Origin: Eurosta solidaginis
Lineage: Eukaryota > Arthropoda > Insecta > Diptera > Tephritidae
Assembly: GCF_040869045.1 (NCBI RefSeq)
Contig: NC_090319.1
Location: 229,207,832 to 229,271,831, forward strand
DNA: 64,000 bases
Direction: 5' to 3'
This document shows, in pieces, positions 1 through 9,349 of this stretch (position 1 is the first letter of the stretch; every line of letters starts with the position of its first letter). The notes under the pieces were generated by a model. That model was not told where the DNA came from. It saw nothing but the letters and a program-made list of their open reading frames with translations, and ran no database searches. Made by a program: the position numbers and the translations under genes.

Positions 1-171
1 TATACGAATATAAGTAAATATAGTCAGTATGAGCTTGAAATCAAATAACCAAAGTCCTTTTTAATTTCAAACTTCACAGTCCACATTTTCTTTAAGCACA
101 CTGTGGGGCGTTTTCACTCAATTTTTACACACACTTATGCAATTTTTTTAGTATTTGTGTGGCCGGCTATG
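1..171. other. Unassigned AT-rich sequence at left edge
   Basis: No coding potential or repeat match elsewhere in the window was found. It lies just outside the part of element A's left LTR that can be aligned to the right LTR. It may be a diverged or rearranged piece of that LTR, or a different insertion. Confidence 0.3.
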
Positions 172-1535
172 ATCTATAATGAATGTTGCTTCGAACGAAG
201 TCATACAAAAAAAACTCTCTAAGTAACACCATACCAAAAACTATTTAACCGCAACGTGTAAATGTAAACAGTTGGTTGCATCGAAAAACTTTACACAAAA
301 TTTGTTAATATTGCACCATACCGCTCTCTCAAACATCTCAGGAACTGGTGATGACTTGAAGCTTATCACCGTGGAAGCGGAATGCGGGTGAAGTAAAAGG
401 GAGGGTTGCTTGCGATTCGCACAAGCAACTCACATGCATATAATGAAAAATATGTTGGCAAATGAATTTTCAGAGAAATGTGGTGCTCGTTTTCTTGAGA
501 AGAAAATCTGCGGAAGAAACCGATACCGCTCTGTTAGAATTTTTACTTTAACTTTTGACACCACACAATTTAATGTTAGACAGAGGGGTAAAAGGGATTA
601 ATTCTTTAAATAAAACATTAAGACTTACCATAGATATCATGTACGTATTTCTGCTCAAGGTGGACTGGATTGCTCTTGCTAACAAGTGGCGACAGAGGAG
701 TTGTTGAAATTAGGAGTTTTATTTGATCGCGCGAACTTGGCGAATTAATCCATTATTTTTGTTTGAATCAAACACAAAATAGTTAAATTTTATATGGAAT
801 CAGGCTTAGCTGATTTTATTATATGTCGCACTACTTTAATGTTTTAAATATTTAAAATTTTGGAGGTCTAAAAGTTCACTCCAATTTTCTATATGTTTGA
901 AAAAAAAACAAGGAAACTCCGACCACGATGTTTACTGCTCCGAAACTCCATAGGAAAATATCGAGAGCTTATGGCGGCCGCCGTGGTGTGATGGTAGCGT
1001 GCTCCGCCTACCACACTGTATGCCCTGGGTTCACACCCCGGGCAAAGCAACATCAAAATTTTAGAAATAAGGTTTTTCAATTAGAAGACAATTTTTCTAA
1101 GCGGGGTCGCCCCTCGGCAGTGTTTTGCAAGCGCTCTGGGTGTATTTCTGCCATGAAAAGCTCTCAGTGAAAACTCATCTGCCTTGCAGATGCCGTTCGG
1201 AGTCGGCATAAAACATGTAGGTCCCGTCCTGCCAATTTGTAGGGAAAAGCAAGAGGAGCACGACGCAAATTGGAAGAGAAGCTCGACCTTAGATCTCTTC
1301 GGAGGTTATCGCGCCTTACATTTATATGACGGAAATAGCTCTTGACCTACCTTGCTCAGATGAGTCGATAAATGAGTTCAATATCACCTGTTTTTGACAG
1401 ATGCTTTGTGAAGCAATTTTTGGTAACTAGAAACAGTGGTGCCTAGCTAAACGGGATACGAAAAAAAAGTAAAAGCAGCAGGGAACAGAACTAAGAAAAT
1501 AAAAAAGGAGGATTTCTGCTTTCTACTACGGTACA
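172..1535 (-). repeat. 3' LTR of element A (partial, rearranged)
   Basis: This aligns at very high identity with 12981-14876, except that about 550 bp present at 13141-13686 is missing here. On the minus strand the LTR begins TGTACCGTAGTA directly after a purine tract (GTGGGGGGATG) that follows the integrase coding region. That fixes the right boundary at about 1535. Homology stops at 172, so the left end is either rearranged or outside the window. A tRNA-derived SINE lies inside it at 973-1326. Confidence 0.7.
973..1326 (+). mobile_element. tRNA-derived SINE, copy 1 (inside left LTR of A)
   Basis: The 5' part has a tRNA-like head. An A-box-like stretch (TGATGGTAGCGTGC) is followed about 40 nt later by a B-box-like GGGTTCACACCCC, then a tRNA-unrelated body and a short TTA/TTTAT tail. 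It is nearly identical to the copies at 14315 and 53641. It lies at the same LTR position as the copy at 14315, so it was probably already in the LTR when element A transposed. The B box differs from the consensus GGTTCGANTCC at the central positions. Confidence 0.8.
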
Positions 1536-2690
1536 CATCCCCCCACCTAGAGAGTTGGTACGGAGTGACCTAAGTGCTATGTTGGATGTCTTTTCTGTGA
1601 TAAACTTCTTTTCTGCCTGTGTCGACGTCTTCCAACTCGTACATGCATTGCCTTTTATGGAAACCACCCTACATTTAACGAACTTTGGATCTAGTTTGGC
1701 GGAAAATTTCTTTGAGGCATCGCTCAAGACAAAGTTACGACGAAAAACAAAATCACCAATTTCAAAGCGTTTGTCAGTGCTACGAAGATTGTAACGCTTT
1801 GACGAGTTTTCAAAAGCTTTGGTGATGTTTTCAGTAATATTTCGTCTTATTAGTTTCAGAGTGTCGTTTCTGTCGAGTACGGTATCGTCCAATGTTTTGA
1901 GCTTCCTTAGGAGTTCATAGTCACCAGCATGATAAATCATTTGCTGTCCAAACAATGCAAAGTACGGAGATGCTCCGATCGTTTGATGATACGAACTCCT
2001 GTGGGCTTCAGGGATTTCAGAGATATTCCTGTCCCAGTGTGACTGATCCTTCTTCAGGTAAGCTCTAATACCAGCGATTATTGAACGGTTGACACGTTCG
2101 CTTGCATTGTTTTGCGGATTGTATAAAGCGGTATAAACATGTCTATTTCCGCGGGCCGACAACAACGTGTTAAATTGCGAGGATCTGAACTGTTTTCCAT
2201 TGTCACTCATTACAATTTCGGGAGTTCCGAAAAAATTAAAAACATTGTCACGCAAGTAGTCACAGATAGAGGAAGTATTGAACTTTTTGACAGTTTTTAA
2301 CAGGGGAAACTTTGTTAAGTGATCTAGGACTAAAAATATGCCTATGTTTCCCTGCTTGGATCTTGGATAAGGTCCAAGAAAGTCAACATATAGGTTCTGA
2401 AGCGGTCTTTGTACTGTATACTGTGCGGACATTGGTGGTCTTAGCGTTACATTGGGCGATTTGCTTTGCTTACAGATTTCGCATCGGCTGACGTAATTCT
2501 TGACGTCGACTGTCATATTAGGCCAATACAAATTGTTGCGCAATCGCTCCAAAGTTTTCGCTATCCCACCATGACATTTATTTGGAGGACAGTGAGCGTT
2601 TTCTATGGTGCTCGGAACTAGAGAGGTGGGGATCCAAAGCTTCCAATTAAATGATTCCCTTTCCGGGTTGCCATCGGTGTATTCGGTTCT
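1536..2690 (-). pseudogene. Element A integrase
   Basis: This is the integrase end of the A polyprotein, which would join element cDNA to host DNA. An HHCC-type zinc binding part is visible: an HCP..KCHGG segment near 2580, then YWPNM and CEICKQSK. The rve core holds all three acidic residues in context: VDFLGP, then MSDNGKQF, then the E of NASERVNR. The reading frame runs from 2552 to 1491. The natural end lies near the purine tract at about 1543, so the last residues read into the LTR. Upstream it is separated from RNase H by a break near 2690. The catalytic triad is intact, so loss of function is mostly due to lesions elsewhere in pol. Confidence 0.85.
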
Positions 2691-3305
2691 CTTCTAAACC
2701 CGATTTTCGATTACCTGAAGATCAGGCAAGCGGCTCTCATTTTGACGGACGTGACTTATCAACTTTTGATAATCATCGGACAAAAAATTGGACGACTGTA
2801 AATCAACTAACAGACGGACCTCAATCTCACGGACTTCAGCTACTTCCTCAAAATTCTGTCGTGACAGACAATCAGGTACCACATTGAGTGAACCTTTCCT
2901 ATGCTCAATGTTAAACTTAAATCCTTGTAATTTTAAAGACCAACGTGCTAGTCGGCTGGATAAATCGCTTTGTCGCATAAGCCACTGCAAGCTAGCGTGA
3001 TCAGTAACTATAGTGAACTCTTGTCCCTCGACATAAGCTCTAAATTTCTTTAAACTTAGCAGAGCTGCTAAACACTCGAGCGCCGTCACACTATAATTAC
3101 CTTGCGCTTTGTTCAGCTTTTGCGAAAAATAGGCTATAGGAACCTCAACAACGTCGGCATACTTTTGGACCAACACCGCACCAACTCCTAACTTGCTTGC
3201 ATAACATTGTATGGTGAAAGGTTTTGTGTAGTCTGGACTAGCCAGTACTGGTGCTGTACAAAGTTTTTCTTTCAGTGTTTCGAAAGCTAGTTGGGCGTCG
3301 TCGTT
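2691..3305 (-). pseudogene. Element A RNase H
   Basis: This is the RNase H domain of the A polyprotein. Ty3-type landmarks include VEVPIAYFSQKLNKAQ, the acidic ALECLA helix, TDHASLQWL and the terminal PDCLSRQ. The first part (3177-3305) is still readable on the minus strand (ASKLGVGAVLVQK) but lies outside the longest open frame, so a stop or frameshift precedes 3176. It sits directly between RT and integrase, as expected in Ty3/gypsy pol. Confidence 0.8.
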
Positions 3306-4546
3306 TCATTCAAAACTTTTGGACTTCTTTAATAAATTAGTAAGAGGGATTGTCACTGCAGCGAAATTGTCAACGAATCGGCGATACCAGCCCGCCATTC
3401 CCAAAAACAGCCTAACTTGCTTGACGTTTGTTGGAACCGGAAATTGCGGAGCAGCCGAAATCTTTTCGGGGTCGGTACGTATAGTTCCGTTGCCCACGAT
3501 ATACCCCAGATATTTCACTTCCTTTATGCAAAATTTACTTTTGTTGACGTTTATGGTCAACCCCGCTTTCATTAAATGTAGAGCAACTTCAGCAAGGACG
3601 GACATATGTGTGTCAAAATCTTCTGACACAATAAATAAATCGTCTAAATAGGCAAAGACTTGGTTTCGTAAATTGGGAGGAATCACGCGATCCATCTAGC
3701 GACAAAGTGCTTGTTGGGCGTTGCAAAGACCGAAGGGCATGACACAGTATCGGTAAACCGGACGATTAGGGACGGTAAAACAGGTGTAATCTCGGGATTG
3801 TTCGGCTAGGGGAATTTGCCAAAAGGCACGCCTTAAGTCTAGTGAACTTATAAACTTTTCCTTGGGTATTCTGCTAAGAATCCCATCAATATGAGGAAGG
3901 GGATAAGCGTCCTTCACGGTAACACTATTAACTTTCCTTGAATCAAGACACAGACGGACTTTACCTGGCTTTTTCACTAACACAACCAAACTGGACCATG
4001 GACTATTAGGAGCTTCCTCGACTACACCTAACTTAATCATTTCATCAACTTCGGCATGTACGAGTTTCTCGACAGCTGGTGAAATTGGGAAATAACGCTG
4101 CTTTATCGGATGGACATTGGGTTCGAGCTGAATCTCGTACTCCAATAAAGAAGTTTTTCCTAAGCCTTCTTTCTCGAAGCTAGGAAACCTGTTTTTAATT
4201 AAACTTAAATGACGCTGTTGCTCGACGTTTAGCGAAAGCGAGTTTTCGTCAAAGTTACAAGATTCACTGAGTGAAATTTCTGAGATTATATTCCGCGCGA
4301 TTTGGAACTTATGCCAAAAGTCAATTCCTAAAATTATATCCTGGGACATACTGGGAACAACAAAGAACGTTATCGTTTCGGTTTTGCCTTTATATTGGAC
4401 ACTAAGATCTATTGTACCGAAAAATACTTGGCTTTTGCCATCAGCTGTTCCAATTGGAACTTGGTGTTTTCGCAATTGTTTTTTAGGGATCTCTTTTTTT
4501 AACAAACCTCCTAAGCAAGAGACTTGCGCTCCGCTGTCTAATAGGC
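3306..4546 (-). pseudogene. Element A protease end and reverse transcriptase
   Basis: An aspartic protease active site (LLDSGAQVSCLG, D-S-G in place of the commoner D-T-G) opens the segment at about 4530. RT follows with LDLRRAFWQIPL, VMPFGLCNAQQALCR and, after a frame break near 3695, the catalytic AYLDDLFI and the thumb motif LGYIVGN. The frame break falls in the fingers/palm between MPFGL and YLDD, so RT is inactive. The protease begins on the other side of element B: its N-terminal part is encoded at about 9002-9076, and element B starts at 4551. Everything beyond 4546 in this frame belongs to the LTR of B. Confidence 0.85.
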
Positions 4547-4550
4547 CTAG
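4547..4550. repeat. Left TSD of element B (CTAG)
   Basis: CTAG at 4547-4550 immediately precedes the LTR start TGTAGC at 4551. The same four bases follow the right LTR at 9002-9005. A 4-bp duplication is usual for gypsy-type integrases. The protease frame of element A reads on across the two flanks once B is ignored, which confirms the boundaries. Confidence 0.9.
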
Positions 4551-5075
4551 TGTAGCATTATACGTCACACCCACTGTATTGTATCATTATACGTCACACT
4601 CACTGTAACATATTCGCGACATTACGCATAACAAACTCCAAATATATTTTAGTAATAATCATATTACAATATTTTCCAACATAAATTATTTAACTAACCC
4701 AGACGGCTAGCCAACATCAATGGAATGCCGAATATGAGACCCATATCCATTCACAGCTCATAAACTATACATACAAACATACAACCCATGGTGGGAAAAT
4801 ATTAAAACACTCAAATTGATCTGCTGACGCTGCTAAATGTACAAAACTACATGTATGGAGTTATGCATACAAAACTACATGTATACAAAGACTGTATACA
4901 AACATACATGTATGCATAACCCATTTCCTATGTACTTATTTTTAGTTATTAGTATTAAGATATTTATGAATGTATAGGTTAAGTAAATTACTATAAAGAC
5001 AAGAATTTATTTAATAAAACAAGATTTAATGTTGGAACATTGAACACTAAACATCTTTTCCTTCTTAACATTTCA
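4551..5075 (+). repeat. 5' LTR of element B
   Basis: It runs from TGTAGCATTATACG to TTAACATTTCA, a classic TG...CA LTR. An AATAAA lies at 5013-5018. Several nested ACATGTAT-type palindromic stretches occur around 4845-4915. The partner LTR is at 8475-9001. Confidence 0.95.
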
Positions 5076-5093
5076 TGGCGATCATGCCAGCTC
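5076..5093 (+). promoter_or_regulatory. Primer binding site of element B (tRNA-Arg type)
   Basis: TGGCGATCATGCCAG begins at the first base after the LTR. From memory of insect tRNA-Arg (ACG), whose 3' end gives TGGCGATCCTGCCAG, the match is 14 of 15. A tRNA database search would confirm it. Related GATCCTGCCAG-like motifs recur downstream at about 5140 and 5220. Confidence 0.7.
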
Positions 5094-5322
5094 AGATCAA
5101 ACATCAGCACAACTGCTAAAACGATCTGACTGGAAAAGATCCTGCCAGTTCAACCTTTAAGCATAAAATTTGCTGAATAAGCGGAAAATTGCTAAAGGCG
5201 ATCATCTTGAAGGAAGAGCCTGCCAGATCCTGCTAAAGATCTGAAAGTCTAAAGTAATTAAAAGTAATTATCAAAATCCCAAAAAGGATTCAAATGAATT
5301 TTTTCGAAAACAACTATTTAAT

Positions 5323-5443
5323 TGTGGCAAGAATGCAAGTGACCCCATTTCACAAGAAGTTTGGTTGCAAGGATGCAAGTGATCCCATTTCACAAGAAGT
5401 TTATTTGAAAGGATGCAAATGATCCCATTTTACAAAAAGTTTA
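5323..5443 (+). repeat. Three 40-bp tandem repeats in the leader of B
   Basis: The motif GGATGCAAGTGATCCCATTT (with variants) recurs at 5331, 5371 and 5411, an exact 40-bp period. A second, less regular set follows at about 5451-5600. It has GCATGGCAGCGAATGCATAA twice and CGCATAAGAAGTGGAATAAA-type elements three times. Both sets lie between the primer site and the first small ORF. Confidence 0.85.
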
Positions 5444-5970
5444 TAACAACGGGCGCATGGCAGCGAATGCATAATCGAGTGGAATATACACTTCGGACCC
5501 AAAAGGCACGCATGGCAGCGAATGCATAAGAAGTGGAATAAACTAGACAGAAGTTACATGGCTAAAATCATCGCATAAGAAGTGGAATAAACCAGGACAG
5601 GAGAAACATAGCTACATCGAGAGACGATACATTAACAGTCAACGGAGCATCGGCTATATGAACAAAAACTGGCAGCTTATATTATAAATAGGTATAAAAT
5701 TTAGAAAACAAATTGGGCGGCCTTTATGGACGCTAAACTATGAGCAAAAACGAAAGTTTTTGCTTAGGATTTTTTTTTGTTGTCTCGGAAACAAAATAAA
5801 TAATATGAAAGAAAACTAGTTGAAAAAAAAAAAATTTTTTTTGTATTAAACGTTGAACAAAAATTTGTTCGTTGAAAAAAAAAAAAAAAAAAATTATAGA
5901 TAGATTAAAATTAAAAGACAAGATTAGAGAATTGAGAAAGAAAAAAAATAAAATTTTTGAGTAAATTGGA

Positions 5971-6189
5971 ATGTCGTCTTATCACAGGGAACACCCCAGT
6001 ACATGGGAAGATAAAGATATTAGAAATAAAACAGAGGTAGATTATGAAAAACAGCTCCTATGGTTAAAACCATTTTGGAAGAAAATAGGCATGAAAAGGG
6101 AACCTACAGTAGAAGATGTAAAAAACACTACAACAACAGAGGAAGAAATAGCTAGAATGATAAGAACGGTCTTCCCAAATGAAAAATAA
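5971..6189 (+). CDS. Element B micro-ORF 1 (72 aa), unknown function
   Basis: An intact 72-codon frame starts at ATG 5971, the first ATG after an A-rich stretch. The protein is strongly charged and hydrophilic, with a central Trp-rich segment (LLWLKPFWKKIG, residues 30-41) and an acidic C-terminal half ending in TVFPNEK. There is no signal peptide and no membrane segment, and I recognise no family. It is the first and longest of a series of small ORFs in an element that lacks gag and pol. It stays open while autonomous genes nearby are full of stops, but the element is young, so openness alone is weak evidence of function. Confidence 0.55.
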   Translation: MSSYHREHPSTWEDKDIRNKTEVDYEKQLLWLKPFWKKIGMKREPTVEDVKNTTTTEEEIARMIRTVFPNEK

Positions 6190-6290
6190 TTTTTTTTAGA
6201 ATTAAAATCTAATACTAAATTATATACTGGTTGACAAATAAATGAATAAATAAATAAATACAAATTTTCTAAGTAAAATTTAAAAAAAAA

Positions 6291-6374
6291 ATGGCATGGT
6301 GGAAAACTATACTAAATGGTATACTAATAGGTATCGCAGGATACGATGTTGGTAAGGAAAATACAGAAAAATAG
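6291..6374 (+). CDS. Element B micro-ORF 2 (27 aa), hydrophobic micropeptide
   Basis: The frame is ATG to TAG, 27 codons. The peptide starts MAWWKT, continues with a hydrophobic core containing GILIGIAGY, and ends with a charged GKENTEK tail. It aligns without gaps over its whole length to the 30-aa ORF at 6608. The shared pattern is M-x-W, GI-x-I-x-IAGY-[DE]-x-GKE. The hydrophobic core is short for a membrane span but could be an amphipathic or membrane-dipping helix. It is too short for standard gene finders, and I know of no named family. The function is unknown. Confidence 0.6.
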   Translation: MAWWKTILNGILIGIAGYDVGKENTEK

Positions 6375-6607
6375 CATAAAAAAAAAATTATTTTTAAAAT
6401 ATTGTGTAAAATGAAAAAAAAAATTTCTATTAAAATACTAAAATTAAACAAATATTTCCAACACAAGTTTTCTTAAACTGTTATGTCAACTAAATAAGGA
6501 AAAATAATAAAAATAAAATGGAATGCATAGGATAAAGAATAAAATCAAAAATTTTATTAAAAATTAAAATTTAGTTCATTACTCATAGAAGCAGAAAGAT
6601 AGACAAA

Positions 6608-6700
6608 ATGTCTTGGCGGACAAAAATAGCCCAAGGAATTATGATAGCCATAGCTGGCTATGAATTCGGCAAAGAAACCTCTGAAGAGGAAAACTGGTAA
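6608..6700 (+). CDS. Element B micro-ORF 3 (30 aa), paralogue of micro-ORF 2
   Basis: The frame is ATG to TAA, 30 codons. It begins MSWRTK, has a core GIMIAIAGYEFGKE, and ends SEEENW. About 13 of 27 aligned residues are identical to micro-ORF 2, and most other positions are conservative. The DNA of the two ORFs differs mainly at third codon positions in the shared core, so similarity is stronger in protein than in DNA. That pattern suggests past selection on the peptide after duplication within the element. Confidence 0.6.
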   Translation: MSWRTKIAQGIMIAIAGYEFGKETSEEENW

Positions 6701-6714
6701 AATATGAGCCACAA

Positions 6715-6860
6715 GCCCAAGTTGACACAAAAACTACAGACATTTGGTTAGGTGCTTTAATATGCACGATAGGGCTATAATAATAGCGATAGCCGCTATT
6801 CTTAAAAACTACATGAAAATCAAATATAGGCAAACTAATAACGTGCAACAACGCGTATAA
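6715..6860 (+). pseudogene. Element B broken micro-ORF with a membrane-like segment
   Basis: Starting within the sequence after micro-ORF 3, one frame reads DIWLGALICTIGL then stop. A +1 shift continues IIAIAAILKNYMKIKYRQ to a stop at 6860. Put in order, the two pieces would give one hydrophobic stretch followed by a basic tail, typical of a single-pass membrane microprotein. The frame break is seen in the sequence. The reading as one former ORF is inferred. Confidence 0.4.
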
Positions 6861-6955
6861 ATTTTTTTTTCTTCCCCTTCTACCCAAATCTCCAAACTCA
6901 AAGCTGAGAAGAGCAATAAATAATTGAAGTAAAATCTCAAATAGCAAGTCTCAAA

Positions 6956-7096
6956 ATGTCACAATCGACAGTAAAGGTAGCTCTGCCTAATGCGAACAGC
7001 AAATCCAAAATTCGCATAATTCCTTCGATTGCCCCTGACAAAGATGGCCAGGAAGCAATAGGAAATTCTAGGACAGTGGAAGTAAGCAAGACCTAA
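6956..7096 (+). CDS. Element B micro-ORF 4 (46 aa), unknown function
   Basis: The frame is ATG to TAA, 46 codons. It begins MSQSTVKVALPNANSKSKI and contains IRIIPSIAPDKDGQE. It is hydrophilic and basic at its N-terminus, with no membrane segment and no known motif. The position, last in the micro-ORF row and directly before the degenerate coding remnants at 7250-7600, would fit the N-terminus of a lost gag, but I see no gag signature. Confidence 0.4.
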   Translation: MSQSTVKVALPNANSKSKIRIIPSIAPDKDGQEAIGNSRTVEVSKT

Positions 7097-7169
7097 AGAA
7101 AAAAAATATATACTAATATTTTACAACCAGCTCATAACAACAAGCATGAAGAAAAAGTCACAACGAGAA

Positions 7170-7802
7170 CCAATATATATGTAGATAAATATTAAAGCGC
7201 TATATAAATTTGCAAGAAAAGACTAGTCGCGCTCGTTTTCATCTTAGGATAGAAAAATGGTAGCGTAGAAAAATTTTTCAAGCAACCAGATTGTTGAGGA
7301 AGTTATTGACTTAGGACAATATTCGACCAGGCATAAAAGAAATGCCGGCAATCCAGGACTTGAAATTTATAAAGAAAACACAGTTGTCCTGAGGGACAAA
7401 TTGGTGAAAATAATTGAATATTTACTGCAGTAGGCGAATTTATAAAATAATAATTGGTACCCAAGTTCTCTAAGATCAAATAATTGCACTAACCAAAGAG
7501 GTTGTGCCTGTGACAATCCCGGTATAAAAATAAAAATAATTCTTCATAAAAGTCATGACGATTCTGTCTTGGTGGCCGCCGCAGAAATCGCATGACTCAT
7601 AAGATCAAAGATGTTGCTGGAAAATAGGGAAATTATCGAAAATATAAAAATAACATTTAAAAGATACGAAACATTCTTCTTTGCACCCACTGTACCTTCC
7701 ACTCATCCATTAATAGAACTACTATCAATACATAGCTACCCCGCTCTTCCATCAGCAACCCCTCTATTGTATTCAGTTTATTACAGATTTACCTTATTAT
7801 GA
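7170..7802 (+). pseudogene. Element B degenerate coding remnants
   Basis: Several stretches look like former coding sequence. One frame reads IVEEVIDLGQY and later LRDKLVKIIEYLLQ before a stop near 7434. Another, around 7475-7590, reads CTNQRGCACDN and VLVAAAEIA. A 63-codon frame spans 7611-7802. The first stretch has a recognisable relative in reverse at 63100-63232, including SNLIVDDKIDLGQ. The conservation of that segment, with a TATATAAAT box upstream of it in both copies, suggests a real if unidentified gene of this family. Confidence 0.4.
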
Positions 7803-8474
7803 ATGGAAAAAAAAAAGAAAAAAAATGCCAAGTGAAAAAAAAATCTTTTTCCTTGAATAATAAACAGAATTAATTTAATAAAATAAAATAAATACAATCA
7901 TTTATTGCCTAGGTCTTAGGTCATATTTTTACATATTAGGAAAATACTTCACTTTAACCCCAATAGATAGAATAGGAAAATAGTTTGCATAATTTACTAC
8001 ATAATGATAGGAACAATAAAGATATGGAATTAATAATCCATAAGAATAGGCATAAACGCATATAAAATAAGCATTCCATGTTACTCATTGCACATTAAAT
8101 ATCGAAAAAAAAATTGAAAAAACTATTTTTTTCTCTCTTTCTCAATTCCACATTTACATAAATTATTATAAATATATAAACATTAGGGAATATATACCGA
8201 CAAGCGGATTTTAATTGGGTGCACACATTTAAAATCCGACTATAAAAATGTATACAATAAATAAAATAAATAAAATAAGAATAATAATCATTAAACAAAA
8301 AAAAAAAAACGTTTTCTTTTTAATGTAAACAATAAATATAGAAGTAATAAACATATCAAGGTCAGCAAATCAAAAACAAAAAGCAAAATATCAAAATATT
8401 AACAATACGACAAAGAGTCTTATACAATTTGTTCACACAACAAATGCATAACACTCTTTTTCTAAGGTGGATGG

Positions 8475-9001
8475 TGTAGCATTATTCGTCACACCCACTG
8501 TATTGTATCATTATACGTCACACTCACTGTAACATATTCGCGACATTACGCATAACAAACTCCAAATATATTTTAGTAATAATCATATTACAATATTTTC
8601 CAACATAAATTATTGAACTAACCCAGACGGCTAGCCAACATCAATGGAATGCCGAATATGAGACCCATATCCATTCACAGCTCATAAACTATACATACAA
8701 ACATACAACCCATGGTGGGGAAAATATTAAAACACTCAAATTGATCTGCTGACGCTGCTAAATGTACAAAACTACATGTATGGAGTTATGCATACAAAAC
8801 TACATGTATACAAAGACTGTATACAAACATACATGTATGCATAACCCATTTCCTATGTACTTATTTTTAGTTATTAGTATTAAGATATTTATGAATGTAT
8901 AGGTTAAATAAATTACTATAAAAGACAAGAATTTATTTAATAAAACAAGATTTAATGTTGGAACATTGAACACTAAACATCTTTTCCTTCTTAACATTTC
9001 A
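8475..9001 (+). repeat. 3' LTR of element B
   Basis: It is about 99% identical to 4551-5075. A purine-rich AAGGTGGATGG precedes it and is the likely polypurine tract. It is followed by the CTAG duplication at 9002-9005. Confidence 0.95.
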
Positions 9002-9005
9002 CTAG

Positions 9006-9349
9006 GTGGTCGCTTTCCAACAACCTAACTTTCACCTATGGTCTTAAACCATTCGCCTTCAGCTGAAGTGAAGAAATTACTCTCTTAAATTTCTTTTATT
9101 GGTTTTGACTTTACTCCAAAATTCTTTCATGCGCAGAGTGGAACGCTTTGGACTTTCATATTTATTATAATCGCTACTAAATATCCTATTCCGGACCTCA
9201 TTATCTCTTTTCAAACGTTCATCATACGGTATTATCTGCTTTCTTAAGGGTGTTGTCAAAAACAGTGAGTCAGCAGTGCGTACACTGTACGCTACGCAGC
9301 CAGTTTGATGTTGTGTGTATACATTGGCGTTATTATTGCTGTCTAGCAT
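9006..9349 (-). pseudogene. Element A gag-pol linker and start of protease
   Basis: On the minus strand this encodes a basic stretch (DERLKRDNEVRNR, RMKEFWSKVKTNKRNLRE) followed, after a stop near 9077, by readable protease N-terminal sequence (VKVRLLESDHL). That sequence joins in frame to the LLDSG active site beyond element B at 4546. This continuity shows the exact insertion point of B in the protease. Confidence 0.7.

Larger units (their letters stand above)
4551..9001 (+). mobile_element. Element B: LTR element without recognisable gag or pol, carrying micro-ORFs
   Basis: Two LTRs of 525 and 527 bp flank 3.4 kb of internal sequence, with CTAG duplicated outside. The LTRs differ at only about five positions, so the insertion is young. 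A primer site complementary to tRNA-Arg starts directly after the left LTR, which fixes the orientation as plus. The internal part has no protease, RT, RNase H or integrase motif in any frame. It must be mobilised in trans. It holds leader repeats (5323-5600) and a row of short ORFs between 5971 and about 7800. The tRNA-Arg primer and 4-bp TSD fit the 412/mdg1 lineage, in which I recall short ORFs upstream of gag. That link is an inference. Confidence 0.9.

Noticed and set aside
973..1045. A functional tRNA gene
   Set aside because: The A- and B-box-like motifs are present, but the sequence does not fold into a full cloverleaf and is followed by a repeated body. It is the head of a SINE.
5323..5443. 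CRISPR-like array (three 40-bp repeats)
   Set aside because: Contiguous tandem repeats without spacers, inside a eukaryotic retroelement leader.
5733..5921. Phe-rich 62-codon ORF on the - strand
   Set aside because: Translation of long A-runs in element B; low complexity only.
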